Position numbers and translations under genes: made by a program | Assembly: GCA_037367405.1 (NCBI GenBank) | Contig: JAZKJV010003370.1 | Coordinates: 186,001-250,000, forward strand | Reading direction: 5' to 3' | Length of the DNA: 64,000 bases | Source: Ottelia alismoides | Taxonomy: Eukaryota; Streptophyta; Magnoliopsida; Alismatales; Hydrocharitaceae | Notes under the pieces: generated by a model | Seen by the model: only the letters and a program-made list of their open reading frames with translations | Database searches by the model: none | Told to the model about the DNA's origin: nothing | In this document: positions 37,666 through 49,987 of the stretch, in pieces | Position numbering within the stretch: position 1 is the stretch's first letter | How the letters are laid out: every line of letters begins with the position of its first letter

Positions 37666-39061
37666 CTTGGATTAGCAAGAAGAATCGGGAGTTCTAGGTA
37701 AAGATAGGATTTTACTCCTACCTGAAGCAAGCAATTAAATCCAAAACCATGTATTTTCACACTCAACACGGTGAAGGAGCCGAAACCGAGACCGATTAGT
37801 CTGGTTGATTTTAAGTGTGATTTTCAAGAAAAATAGCAAGGAGTTACGCGACCTATAGGGAAGTCGACTCAAAGTCGGATGCGTCATCTCTGTTTATCCT
37901 GTCACCTAAGATACCGACGGTCCTTCCTTTCTTCGCTCATATCCCAAGATGATGGATTCAAAGACCTGCCCCTATCTACCTGCAAGCAGACGGAGGCTGA
38001 CAAGGCCAGAACTTCACCCCGAGGGGTTACTGGCAACTTGTCACGAAGTATCGCAATTTCGCCCTATCTACCTGAGACAGGCGGAGGCTACTTGGTACTA
38101 GTCAGCGAACCTTAATAATTCAACTTGTGATATTTGCTAAGATTAGTTGGCATGTGATATGGAAGGCGAGGATTTTGGGCTCTGCCTTAAGGTGTTCACA
38201 CACACTGAAGTACCCTCACTCAGCCTGAAAACAAGGTCGGGGATTAATCTCCCGCAAGCAGAATTTCCGATTTTATTGGTTTTTTTGGTCAATAATGTTA
38301 GCAGTCCCAGTTTTAAGTTAAGTTATCACTTGTTAAGTCCAATCCACACAACACACCTATCGTCCAGTCCCAATTTCCTTTTACTTAAGTTTGAAAAACT
38401 AAGAGAGAGAAATCGAGAAAAGCCGATGCACGAAAAAATCAATGATGCATATGCTGAGTGAAGAATACTCATAGTGATCCCTTCGCTTTATGCAAAATAC
38501 AAAACCGAATTGAAAGCTTTTATACTGCATGCAAATGTAGACGAAAAAATCCGCTCCTAGACAAGCAGTTCTATTAACGAGTGAAGCACAGGTTTGATTT
38601 GACTAGATATGCAGTCTAAGTGTGTATTTTAGGTGATGTGTGGTCCTAAAGAATTACGAGCACAAGCAAATCCTAGAGTGGCTCGAGGAGCCGCTAGTGC
38701 AAGCCTATTCTAAAAATGCAATCCACACAGCACACAGGGACACGGTTCCACTATGTTTACACACGCAAGAACCCGAACGGGAACCGCTGGAAATAATGCA
38801 AAAATAATGAAAAAATAAGAAAAGGGAAAAATTACAATTCCTCACAAATCACTCAAGAAGTTAAAAAATACAAGTTCCTCAAAGCGTCTTTGTCTCCTCG
38901 TGTTCCTCGCACAAAAACAAATTGAGGTCAGATAGAGGACGAAACAAAAATATTCAAAAAATTAAATGACAGAAAAATATTCACAAGAACACCGAGGTTC
39001 AGACTACCCGGGGATGGGAAATCAGACACTCAAAAATTAACTACCAATTAACCTAAGATGT
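37666..39061 (-). other. Leader of the second-family element (right copy)
   Basis: Closely matches 13575-14968. No gene supported. Confidence 0.7.
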
Positions 39062-39082
39062 GCCTCCCCGGCAATGGCGCCA
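39062..39082 (-). other. Primer binding site, tRNA-Asp type
   Basis: Minus strand TGGCGCCATTGCCGGGGAGG, 3 bp from the LTR end at 39086. Better preserved than 14969-14989. Confidence 0.85.
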
Positions 39083-39085
39083 TTT

Positions 39086-42000
39086 TGATCAGGCCTCATA
39101 CTACCCTTGTTAATTTAATCAAATTAATGGTCAAATTAATGTCGTATCGTTCGTTGCAGCCAGGAAATGTGGACTAATCAAAAGCCACTTTCAAATAAAG
39201 TTTAATTAATTTCGAGCGGCAAATTTTTTTTACTTGGGCAAGCCCAAGGTCGAACTCAGGGAGGCAACTGTCTCCTTAGACAGATTTTAAGCAAATTTAA
39301 GAGATCGGATTTTCAGAAGATTCTTTTTGGTATTTTCAACAATTTTTCATGCAATTTAAAAGAAAACAATGCAATATCAGGCCAGTGTACAAGTTAATTT
39401 AGAAAAAGTGGTCAAATTGATTCCAAAAATTATGAAACTTGGCCAGATAGTGAAATGCAATGAAATTAAGCTACCCTAATTGTTTTGGATTTTTCTGATA
39501 CAATATGAATTTATTGTGAATTAAAACTGAATGCAAGGTGATTTTAACTAAATTAATTTTAATAAATACCAAATCACAATATTTTCAGATATAAAAATTA
39601 TCCTAGATATCTAAGTGTGAAGAATCTAGGAAAATTAATAAACCTAAATTCTATGTGAAATGGACCTATTAAAAATGAATTAAAGAACTCACAAAATGAT
39701 TTATTCATGCCTCGGGATGTATGCAAATGATTTGATTTTTTGGCACAATGTAAACTCAATTATCTTAGATCTAGTGTAAATTTATGGGGATTTTTAGAGT
39801 AACAGAGAATTTACTACAAATTAAAAGGCATAAATGGGCAAAATATAGCAAAATTTCACCAAATAATTCATGATAAATTCCACTGATATCACAAAAATAA
39901 GACACATGTCACATATGAAAGAGGACAACTTAAGCTATACAATGCAATTTTCAAAGTTGAAAAATGATGTCAAATGAATGCCTAAAGATGCCTGCAAAGA
40001 CAGGGGCCTAACTGCAAATACAGAAAAAAATTGCTACAAATTAAACATGCTGACATGGACTAATATGCAATTACCTATAATGAGGGGGCATGTATGCAAA
40101 ATGCAAACAAAACACGTGCGCCTCACATGGTCTCCTTACAGGGACTGGAATGCAAATATCAAAACTTCCAGGGGCCTCGATGCAAAATTCCTAGACCGCA
40201 CGTGAAAGACACGTGAGGTCCTAGGTTCGGTTGACTTCGGAGGCTCGGGTGGAGGCTCGAGGGCTCTGGAGGCTCGGACTTGGCTCGGTGAAGCTTCGGG
40301 GGCTCCGAGCCTAAAGGTCGGGGCGGAGGCTCGGAGGTGACTACGTGGCGCCTGCTGGACCGCTAGATCGAATGACGATCTAACGGTGGAGGATAGATTG
40401 AGATGTGGTGCATCTAGATCTGTCGTATCATGTGAAGATCTAACGGCTGAGGATGGATTCTGAGATGAAGGCGTGGACGATCAACGCCTGTTGGATCAAG
40501 ATGAATCCAACGACATCTGAAGCTCGGAGCGAGTGGCGATGTGGCATTCTCTGGTGCGTAGGATCCTCCTGATCTGACGGTTTCACGTTGAGGGCTATGT
40601 GGCTTCTTCAGAACCATCCGATCAAGGGGATCGGACGGCTGCTGTGCTTCCTTCTCAAAGGGTCCGTCGCCTCCTGCGGTGGAGGTGGTTGCGCTATGGA
40701 GAAGAAGCTCTAGCTCTGCCTCCTACTCTGGTCATCGATGAAGGTCGTCAGCGGCATTTGGGCAGCTGGGAAGGATCGTGGAAGTGTGGCGGAGCTCTCG
40801 GGGGTCTCTGCTGCGGATGAGGTGGTCTGGAGAGTGGCAGCGACGAAGCTCGAAGGAGCTCCGATGATGCGTCCGACCAATCGAAGATGGAGTACCTGCA
40901 GGGGGTTAGTTGAATAGCCGAGGCGTGCGACGTGATCGTGGAGTGAACGTGAGTGCGGTGTGAGGCCTGAGGGACGATGAAGGCGTCCGTTGATGGTGCT
41001 CCGCCAAGGTAGCGGAGCTCGCATCGGCGTGACGTGAAGTGCGTGGTCTGAGATGATGGAAGGGTGCGCGAGGGTGCTAGCTCCACAGCGAATCTCGGAG
41101 GATGGTCAGATGAGCGTGAAATTACTCGAGGGTGGTGAATAAATTCTGAGAAAAAGCAAGAAAAAGAAGAAGAAGATCGTGAGGGAGATGGAGGCGTCTA
41201 CCTGGGAAGTGGAGCTCGGATTCGTGCTCCTGGTCGTCGCTCGAAGGCCAGTAGAAGGTCATGAGCTCGTGCAGCTCACGGAGGAGGCTGCTACACGGTG
41301 GGGATGGCCGTGGATCTCACCGGAGATGGAACTTGGTCGTCGCTCAACGTCACCTCAAATTTCTGTCACCAAATTGAAGGTCGGAGCTAGGGGTTTCTCT
41401 CTGGAAGGGCAGATAGTGCCGATGGTCGATGGTGGGGGCGTATTTATAGGTGGAAGGTGACGTCATAGGTGGTGAAGTGATGGAGTTGGTGGACGTTGTC
41501 GACTGAGGTGAGGGGAGTTCATGGTGCTTGAGGGGGTCGGCGAGGATGAGGGATGAGTGTGGTACAACATGGTGGTGACAAGAGGCGGAGAGGGTGGTCG
41601 GAGTGGCTCCCAAAATAGGAAGGGGGCAGTACACGCACATGGTGGGCGACGTGGGGCGCAGGATAATCGAGAGGTAGGAGACGATCTTGACCGTTGGATC
41701 GAGCGATCCAACGGTCAGGAGAAGGGCGCGATGGGGCAGCTATGATCAGATCAGAGGACCAAGATCGAAGGGTAGTAATGGAGCCACGTGGAGGGCGTAG
41801 GTAAAGACGCTAATGTCCGGCTGAGATGATGCCATGAGATTTGATTTAACGGTAGAGATTAAGGCCAGGATGGATGGTGGAGATTAAGAGGAAAAGGCGG
41901 GCATCGAAGGGTGCAGATGCAACTACGTGGCGCAAGGAAGGCGCGGCGCTGGCGAACAGCCTGGATTGGATCCCGGGCTTGATCGAATGGTTGAGACTGC

Positions 42001-42791
42001 TGCGATGATGGAAGGCCCAGGTCAAGAGAGAGGGTGGGCGATCGGACGACGGAGATGGAAGGTGCGTGGCGCGCAAAGGAGCGGGCCGCGTGGCGCAATC
42101 AGAGGGTGCCATGTGGCCTGCTCTGAATGGCTGAGAAAGAAAATAAAATTAGAGAGAGAAGAAGGTCGAATTTTTAAAAACTTAAAACATGAAAGTTGTA
42201 GATCTCGATGAGGTCTACAAGTTTCATGTTGACCAAAAATGGAGATGAGGTCAAATAAGATGCAAAAATGCAAGGGTACAAATATACATACATATAGTAC
42301 ACAGAGAGGCCCAAAAACCCAAGTTTTGCATACGAGCTCCGATCTGAATGAAATTAGTCTCATTTTAAAGGTCTCTGAATATGGGTTAATCTGAAAGTGA
42401 GTGGACCTAATTCATAGGTTGTATGAGAGAGATGTGGCCATTCTAAGATCTGGGGTCTCCAACTGGGTTTGGGATTTTTATTGGGTAATTCACAAGCTAA
42501 GAATTTTTGGCCTTTTTCTTCATATTATTAACTAATAATATACACAGTATAAGGAAGGTTTTATTAACTTTTGAAGTTGGTATAAAATACATATAATTAT
42601 GTGAATAATTTACAAGTGAATTTTACAGATGAATTGGCTTCTTATTTAATGCAATTATTAATGCTAAAATGCATGAATTATGGATGCATGTATGAATTCT
42701 ATTTATGCAAGATAAGATAAAATATGCTGCTAAATACTCGAGAACAAAGCTCTATTTTCAACTTTAAGAGTGATGAATTGCAGATTCATCA
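39086..42791 (-). repeat. 5' LTR of the second-family element (3,706 bp)
   Basis: Starts TGATCAGGCC and ends CAGATTCATCA, colinear with 14993-18679. Candidate TATA box at 41441-41448, hairpin at 42186-42230. The sequence to its right (42792 on) is unrelated to the internal region, so this is the outer edge of the array. Confidence 0.88.
41441..41448 (-). promoter_or_regulatory. Candidate TATA box in the right LTR
   Basis: TATAAATACG on the minus strand, same context as 17333-17340. This copy would be the promoter for the complete element. Confidence 0.6.
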
Positions 42792-43791
42792 GAGGCTACA
42801 AAAAGTTAATGTACTTTTAGGAGTCATGCAACATCTATCTCCTAGAACGTCTTTGTTGCTGAAGTTGTTTTATGAACTACTGTATACTGGAAAGGTGATA
42901 TTGTATTTTGATGGTTACATCCAGCCTTGTCATAGTTGTTATCAGAGAGAATGCAGGTTGTTAGATGTGGATTTTGCGACAAGGAAACTCTTAGAATGCT
43001 TATTGCATTATCACCTTTTGTGGCCTTGTTTCTTGGCACTATCTAAAAGGCATAGATTTTTGTATCCAATATTGAACAATGCGTCGGATTTTTGGTTGAT
43101 TATGTCGATTGCTATGCTCAGGCCGGTGCTCTTCAGCCTACCGGATTACTATTGGGTTGTAATGTCGTATCCAGATCCTACCAGGGGAGGGAAGCTAAGG
43201 GCCTATGAAAATCTAAACTTCCATTTCAGGGGAGGATGTAATATCCCTTGGATTGATAATTACTTGTAAGGATTTGGAATCAATCTGACCTCCGAACTAT
43301 GCATGCACAAATTTTTATTTTGGAGGATTTATCATTGGTTGTCGCTTCTACGGACGTGGACTTCTTGGGATATGGGGGCACTATAATACAAAGAGTGTTC
43401 AGATTGCAGTGGTTGATTGATGTTCCACACTTCTTTTGGGCTCCCAGACTTAGGTGGTTATCAGTGGAGCATCTACAGCGTCGTGAACTTGGAAAATAAA
43501 ATTCTATACGATGGATTATCATCCTCCGCTGCAAAAAAACAGAAGGAAGACCACACTTAGTGTATACTTAGTAATAGATGATTGCAAATTGTAAGAATTA
43601 TATGAACTATGCATGTAATTAGTTATAATTTTTTTCATTCTTTACACTTAGCTGTTGAGTTTCATTCAATATTAATGTTTTTATGACTTACATTATTAAA
43701 AATAATTACTTTGATTTGATCTTCACACTGATAATCGTAACATTTAATTAGCTCTTAAGATATATCTATTAATTTGTATGATACATGGAAA
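42792..43791. other. Unassigned stretch between Athila-like LTR and CACTA transposase
   Basis: An open frame running to 43269 spans the LTR edge and has no recognisable domain. At 43226-43236 the plus strand reads CAGGGGAGGA followed by TGTAATATCCC, which resembles a polypurine tract plus LTR start of a plus-strand Ty3/gypsy element. I cannot find the matching LTR end. The left terminus of the CACTA transposon should be near here, but no CACTACAAG-type end is seen; it may have been lost. Confidence 0.35.
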
Positions 43792-46700
43792 ATGGACAAG
43801 AGTTGGATGAATAAAAGATATGATGATTTGGCGACTTATAAGAAAGGTGTCAATGATTTTTTAGACCGAGCATTTCAATGTGAATTTCTATACAATATTA
43901 TTGGAGGTGAAAGAGATAAGATTCAATGTCCTTGCGTACAATGTAAAAACACTTTGTTAAATAATCATAGAGGAGTTTATGAGCATCTTATTTTGAATGG
44001 GATTTGGCTACATTACACAAACTGGACTTATCATGGAGAAGGTCTTCAACATGTCATGGATCTGGATTTTGATGCAAGTAATGATAACAATCTAATGCAA
44101 ACATATGTCAGTGACGGGATACTAGAAATGTTAGATGATATTCGAAGACCTATTTCAGATGAAAGTTCAGAACATATTCAAAATGATTTTCGTGAAAAGT
44201 TAATAGAGGCAGAAACATGTTTGGCTCCGGGAGTTGAAATGTCTCGTCTTAGTTTTTTGTTAGAGTTATTTAAGATAAAAGTCAAGAATCATTGTACAAC
44301 GGTGATGACGTCTGATGTTTTACACTTAATTCGAAGGATTTTAAGAAATCCTGACAACTTTCTAAAAAATTGGAAGAATGCAAAATCAAGGTTCCAATCT
44401 CTTGGCTTAAATTATGAAAATTTTGATGCATGTCCAAATGATTACATCCTATATTGGAAGGAGAATTCAAACAAGTATGTAACATGCAATTCTTCTAGAT
44501 TTAAGGAGAATAGTGATGTATCAAGGCGAAAAAAAGCAGAGAAGATTTTGCACTTCTTCCCTCTTATACCTCGGTTGCAACGTCTTTATTCATCATTTAC
44601 GACTGCAAAATAGATGGTATGGCACAATAACATCAAAAAGAAAGATTCAAATGGTCTTATTAGACATCCTTCAGATTCAAAGGAGTGGTTAAGATTTGAT
44701 GAAAGATCTCCTTCATTTGTTGATGAAGTCAGAAATATAAGATTAGGGCTTCCTACTGACGGTTTTAATCCATTTGAAAATATGAGTATGAGCTGCTCTA
44801 TTTGGCCTATAATACTAGTAACATATAACATGCCACCTTGGATGGCGATGAATTCTTCTTTTATGATGATGTCCTTACTAATACCTGGGACAAAAGGAGC
44901 GGGTAATGCAATATATGTTTAATTTCAGCCTTTAATAGATGAACTTAAAATCTTATGGACTACTGACGTGCAGACTTACGATGTTGTAAAAAATGAAAAT
45001 TTTATGATGCGTGCGTCACTACTTTGGACCATTAATGATTTCCCAGCATATGCGAATTTGTCAGGTTGGAATACAAAAGGCAAGCTCGCATGCCCGATTT
45101 GTATGAAAAATACCCAATCTACATGGCTATCTACAAGTATGAAATATTGTTATTTAGGTCATCGACAATTCTTACCTATAAAACACATATGGAAGAAAGG
45201 GGAGAATGATAAGAATTTCGATGGGCAACCTTTCAGACGTGGAATCACACTGCTTCGAAAATCAGGAGATGCAGCAAGAGCAAAAAAAGATAGGTAGAAT
45301 TGATTTGGGTAAAATGAATAAGAAGAGATTACCAGGAGGTTGGCGAAAACAAAGTATTTTCTTTTGAGAATTGTCGTATTGAAAATCTTTGCAAATTCGT
45401 CATAACCTATATGTAATGCATATAGAGAAGAATGTTATGGAAAATATTCTTCGAATATTGAATCTTTCAAGTAACGCGAAGGACAGTTTGAGATCAAGAC
45501 GTGATTTGATATACTTTGGAATTCAGCAAGAGTTACACCCCAATTGAGTCAAATAATTCTATAATTACATTACCTGATGCAATTTATACATCACGTAATT
45601 ATGAGTGAGATAGAATACTAGTCTTTCTAAAAAAATCAAAGTATCAGACGGATTCTCATCCAAACTAAGCAGATGCATAAATGAGATAGAAAGGAAGATA
45701 TCATCGTTGAAAAGTCATGATTGCCATGTACTTATGCAGGTTCTTTTTCCATTAGCAATCAGGGGAGTCTTTTATTTCGACGTGATGCAACTTTTAATCG
45801 AACTAAATCGATTTTTTAAGGTGTTATGTTCGAAAACTCTAGATCCAAAATTACTATATCGATTAGAAATAGATGTTGTCATAACCTTATGCAAGTTGGA
45901 GAAAATATTTCCTCCTTCATTTTTTGATATAATGATACATCTGATTGTACAACTAGCATGTGAGGCATGAGTTTGTGGACATGTACCAATATCGGTGGAT
46001 GTATCTAATTGAACAATACTTGCATAAATTAAAGAATATGGTCTTCAATAAGGTAGCACCGGAAGGGTGTATTGCCAAGGGTTACTTATGCAAAGGATGC
46101 ATTACTTTTTGTGACATGTACATGGATGACGGAAATAGTATGAGATTCGACAAATTTGACAGAAATGATGAAGGCCACACGGGAGAAGAAAATCAAAATA
46201 TACTTTGGATTTTTCAACAAAACGGAAGAGCGATACTTAAGAGTATGCGTCGATCACTCACGAATGAAGAAATAGATATTATTCATTATTATGCTCTTAT
46301 GCAATTAGATGAAAGTAAATATTTTTTTAACAATACAATTCAAATAGTTCAAAAAATCAGACTTCCTTCCATGGATTGAAGAGAGAGTGGATCACATGAA
46401 AGAAAATAAGGATGATCGGAGGAGTGCGAGTCTTGATGTTCTTAAACGACATCCATATTCGCAAGTTGTTTCTCACGCTGGTTATATTATAAATGGATTT
46501 AGGTTCAGAAAAAAATCGATGGAGGAAAACAAAAAAGACAACTTTCATGGGTGATAGTGAAAACGAAGCTCTCCAACGATATAGACGAATATTACAGTGA
46601 GATTGTTGATATATTAGAGGTCAGTTTGACACACGAATTAAGACGTGTCCTATTTCAATGTATTTGGTTTGATATCGACCGTGAAGGAAATGGATTTAGG

Positions 46701-46880
46701 AAGGACAAAATGGGTTTATCTCATTAAAGCAGACATGTCGATGTAAACAAATGAAACTTTTTCTCTCGCAAGTCAGTGGAGCAAGTCTTTTATGTCCCTG
46801 ACAACTCCTTAAATGGTTGGATTATACCTACCAGAACAATGCCTCGAGATTTTTTTGATGTAGATGAGTATGCATAATTT
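43792..46880 (+). pseudogene. TNP2-like CACTA transposase relic
   Basis: I start at the ATG at 43792 (MDKSWMNKRYDDLATYKKG), the usual N-terminus of the transposase-associated domain (CPCVQCKNTL, TNWTYHGEG). The TNP2 core follows in the same frame: ILHFFPLIPRLQRL, a TAG stop at 44611, RLGLPTDGFNPFENMS, a TAA stop at 44920, PLIDELKILW, LLWTINDFPAYANLSGW, KGKLACPICMKN. After a stop at 45295 the frame becomes irregular: RHNLYVMHIEKNV (about 45400), KSHDCHVLMQVLFPLAIRG (45707), a DUF4218-like part to 46379, and a DUF4216-like end (about 46540-46880). Multiple stops and shifts; inactive. Confidence 0.88.
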
Positions 46881-47065
46881 TTAAACAATGACGATGCATA
46901 TCAAAATTGTACCAACTAATATTATGCCTTGTATACTTGGCAATGACAGTTAAATAAAGGTAATTTTGAAATTATATTTCTATTTATCATGACAAAATTT
47001 AACTATGTATTTAATGATGATTGGTGTCTTGATGATCGTTTTGCAAAAATAATGTTATTTTTTAG

Positions 47066-48620
47066 GTATGACACCTCGTCCAAGGCAGATTTGGGAAAAT
47101 CCCGAACCTACTCCCCAGTTGCATGTAGAATCTTCAGATGGAGGTAATGGTAGTTCTTAGCATCGATGTGGAACATCCCAGTGTAGGTTTCGAGACCGCC
47201 TTCTACCTGGGCAGACCCTACGTGTTCAGATTGTGGGGGGACGCCATTGGTGAGAACTCTACAGAGTTCCAGTGCTACCTAGGTTAAGTAGCACGTGCCT
47301 TGTTCTCATTACTACCCATGACTTTCGCCAACTTCCTCAATCTGTGAAGGACGCCATTTTATCCGACGTGGAGGTAAAACCTTTAATTTTTGGTATGTAA
47401 AGGTGGACATTCTGATTTTTATGGATTCATTGAAGGATGTAATTTCTTGGAATCAGGATCATGTAGTTGATGGACAGATCCTTAGTCACGCAGGAGAGAT
47501 ATTGTGTCGATATAAAGGATGCATCAAGCCGAAGGTTAAATCTTGACTTTTTTATATCAACTACTCAATGTCTACATTTGTTATATTACCTTTGTCATGC
47601 AGTATTACGACAATTAAATTCCTTACGAGAATTAGTTCAAAATGTTCCTCCAGGTGTGACTCCTGACCAGTGCAGAGAGCTAATTAACTTCTGGTCTAGT
47701 GAGGAGTTTGCGGTATGTAAAGTACTTTCTATTTATTTACACGTTAATTATACTAATTTCGAATAATATCAGACAATATGGACGAAAAATACTGCGAATC
47801 GTGCAAAGGGATTCAGGTCGACACATAAGATGGGGAGGAATAATACAAACCAATTCAAGTATGATTTTGTAAGTTTGTTAAATAGGTTCAAGATAAAAGA
47901 TACAAGAAGTCTGAAGAAACAGCTTTTCTTTTGATTTTTAGGAAAAAAGAGAATGAGCGAGAGGTCACTCGGATAGAGGTTTTCGTGAATTCAAAGAGCC
48001 GAGACGTCAGAGGACAAGTGGAATGGGTCGACGATGCATATGCCCCCATTCATGTAAGTAAACAAGGATTTCCCAAAACTTGCAATACATTTTTTCCCTT
48101 AATTCAGTTTAAAACCAAATATGCAGGAGGAGATGATCGGACTCACTACGATCGACTCCTTAGATAGTACGGGTACGGGCACCTTACCGCTATCTACTGA
48201 AGAGGTAATTGTCCAAGCCACAGGTCTAGAACATTCTAGATGTATACAATGTAGTGGATGGGGAGCGATGACAAGATCATGGTGCGGTGGTAGTGGGTCT
48301 ACATCATCATCACAATGAAGCGAGAGGGAGAGAGAGAGTTGGAGAGAGAGCTATGAGGCATCAAGGCCAAGATGTCCGCACAGGAAGAGGAGATGTCCAG
48401 AATGCGTTCTAACATGGTGAGGATGTCCGCATAGGATGAGGAGATTTCCAAGATGCATTCGAACATGGAGAATGTCATGGCCTACATTCAACATCTCAAG
48501 AGCCAGGCCAACCCATCCACAATATGACTCGGGGATGATGAAGAGGACAACGAGGAGGAGAGTGAAGAAAGCAAGGAAGAATATAATGTGTTTTACAATT
48601 TATGTTTGTAAATATAAAAA
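47066..48620 (+). pseudogene. Second CACTA reading frame, Transposase_24-like, exonic remains
   Basis: A splice-acceptor-like TTTTTTAG at 47059-47065 precedes an ATG at 47068 (MTPRPRQIWENPEPTPQ). Later blocks match the plant En/Spm Transposase_24 family: LNSLRELVQNVPPGVTPDQC and LINFWSSEEF (47610-47715), NRAKGFRSTHKMGR (about 47795-47840), RGQVEWVDDAYAPIH (48010-48055) and EEMIGLTTIDSL (48127 on). The 3' end (about 48370-48590) encodes a methionine-rich heptad stretch and an acidic tail. Introns separate some blocks and in-frame stops occur, so I treat it as decayed. Confidence 0.75.
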
Positions 48621-48789
48621 ACTTGAGATATTTAAAGTAGTTTCATGAGTTTGGAATGTATGTAAACTTGAAATATTTCTTAATTTATTTAGAATAGATT
48701 CCTTTTTGTTGTTGAATATTTTTTGTGAATTGGTTGCAGTAGTAGGAAAAAGAATGTAGAGCAGTCAATAATTTTTCCACTAAGAATAT

Positions 48790-49735
48790 CATAGGCGACG
48801 ATTATGGCACCGTCCCCTCTTCCATCATAGGGGGCAGTCTCGATCATCTGCTTCGCTGATGCCGGAGTTTGCCGGTCCATTTATGGGAGACGCTTAACCA
48901 TTGGAGACGGTTATGACCGTCTTCTTCGATCTTCTGTACCTATCCCTGAACCCTATAACTAGGGTGGAACCTTTGGGGATGGTTATGGAATTGTCCCCTC
49001 TTCCATCATAGGGGATGGTCTCGACCGTCTCCTCCACTGATGCTGGAGTTTGTTGGTCCATTTTTGAGAGATATGCGACCAATGGAGGCGGTTATGACTG
49101 TCCCCTTTGATCTTCTGTACTCGTCTCTGAATCCTATAACCTGGGTGGAACCTTTGGGGATGGTTATGTCACTGTTCCCTCTACCCTCATAGGGGACGGT
49201 TATGTTATCGTCCCCTCTGCCCTCATAGGGGACGGTCTCGACCGTCTCCTCCGCTGATGCTGGAGTTTGCTGGTCCATTTCTAGGAGACACACGACCATT
49301 GAAGACTGTTATAACTACCCTCTGATCTTCTGTACTCATCCCTGAAGCCTATAACATGGGTAGAATCTTTGGAGACGATTACGACACCGTCCCCTCTTCC
49401 ATCATAGGGGATGGTCTCGACCGTCTCCTCCACTGATGTCGGAATTTGCTGGTCCATTTCTGGGAGACGTGCGATCATTAGGGGAGGTTATGACCATCTC
49501 CTACAATCTTCTGTAGACGTCCCTGAACCCTATAATATGGGTGGAACCTTTGGGGACGGTTATTTCACCGTCCCCTCTGCCCTCATAGGGGACGGTCTCT
49601 ACCGTCTCCTCCACTGATGCTGGAGTTTGATGGTCCATTTCTAAAAGATGCATGACCATTAGAGACGGTTCTAACCGTCCCCTCTGATCTTCTGTACCCG
49701 CCCCTGAAGCCAATAAAGACCTTTGGGAACAACTA
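48790..49735. repeat. Tandem array of about five 180-bp subterminal units
   Basis: GGTCCATTT recurs at 48874, 49055, 49272, 49452 and 49632, spacing 179-181 bp except one of 217 bp that holds a 36-bp internal duplication (49170-49240). Each unit contains several GGGACGGT and GACCGTC motifs, expected binding sites of a CACTA accessory protein. More diverged motifs continue to 49965. Period 180 keeps a minus-strand frame open, giving repetitive short ORFs that I do not regard as genes. Confidence 0.85.
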
Positions 49736-49976
49736 TGTTACCTCCCCGGATACAAGCATAGGGGACGGTCATGGCACCGTCCCATATACGATCATAGGGG
49801 ACAGTTTCAGAGCGTCACCTCTGCTATAGATTATAAGGGATGGTCGTCGACCATTCCTTCAACTATGCATGGACGGGACGGTTTATGATGATCCCCATCA
49901 TATAAGAATAGGGGACGCTAAAGGGACGGTCTTAGTACCTGATGGGACGGGCATCGACCGTCGTAAAAGACATATC

Positions 49977-49987
49977 TGCTTGTAGTA
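49977..49987. repeat. Right terminus of the CACTA transposon
   Basis: TGCTTGTAGTA ends the motif-rich region. Complement TACTACAAGCA versus canonical CACTACAAG; the outermost base appears mutated. Sequence changes character immediately beyond. Confidence 0.65.

Larger units (their letters stand above)
14993..42791 (-). mobile_element. Athila-like Ty3/gypsy element of the second family, with nested copia
   Basis: On the minus strand: LTR (42791-39086), primer site, leader, gag (37665-36386), linker and protease (35686-34772, resuming at 24062), reverse transcriptase/RNase H (23213-21862), integrase (to 20629), about 1.9 kb of 3' noncoding DNA, polypurine tract (18693-18680), LTR (18679-14993). 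Without the 10.7-kb copia insert it is about 17 kb, long for Athila mainly because of the 3.7-kb LTRs. No target duplication can be seen: the left LTR continues into another copy's primer site and leader (14992 down). LTR B is therefore shared by two copies, as in tandem arrays formed by LTR recombination. The LTRs differ at roughly 5-6% of positions in the parts I compared, so the element is old. All domains are broken. Confidence 0.85.
43792..49987 (+). mobile_element. CACTA (En/Spm-type) transposon, decayed, left end not found
   Basis: A TNP2-like transposase relic and a Transposase_24-like relic follow one another on the plus strand, then a tandem repeat array rich in GGGACGGT/ACCGTCCC and a right terminus TGCTTGTAGTA at 49977-49987. 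Its complement TACTACAAGCA differs from the canonical CACTACAAG by the terminal base. Subterminal inverted-motif repeats are typical of this superfamily. The left terminus and subterminal repeats are absent, so the element is truncated or rearranged on that side. Confidence 0.85.

Noticed and set aside
42724..43269. 181-codon plus-strand open frame as a gene
   Set aside because: It begins inside the Athila-like LTR, crosses its outer edge, and has no family similarity I can recognise.
48790..49735. CRISPR-like array
   Set aside because: The units are 180 bp with no conserved repeat/unique-spacer alternation, and they carry CACTA subterminal motifs in a plant genome.
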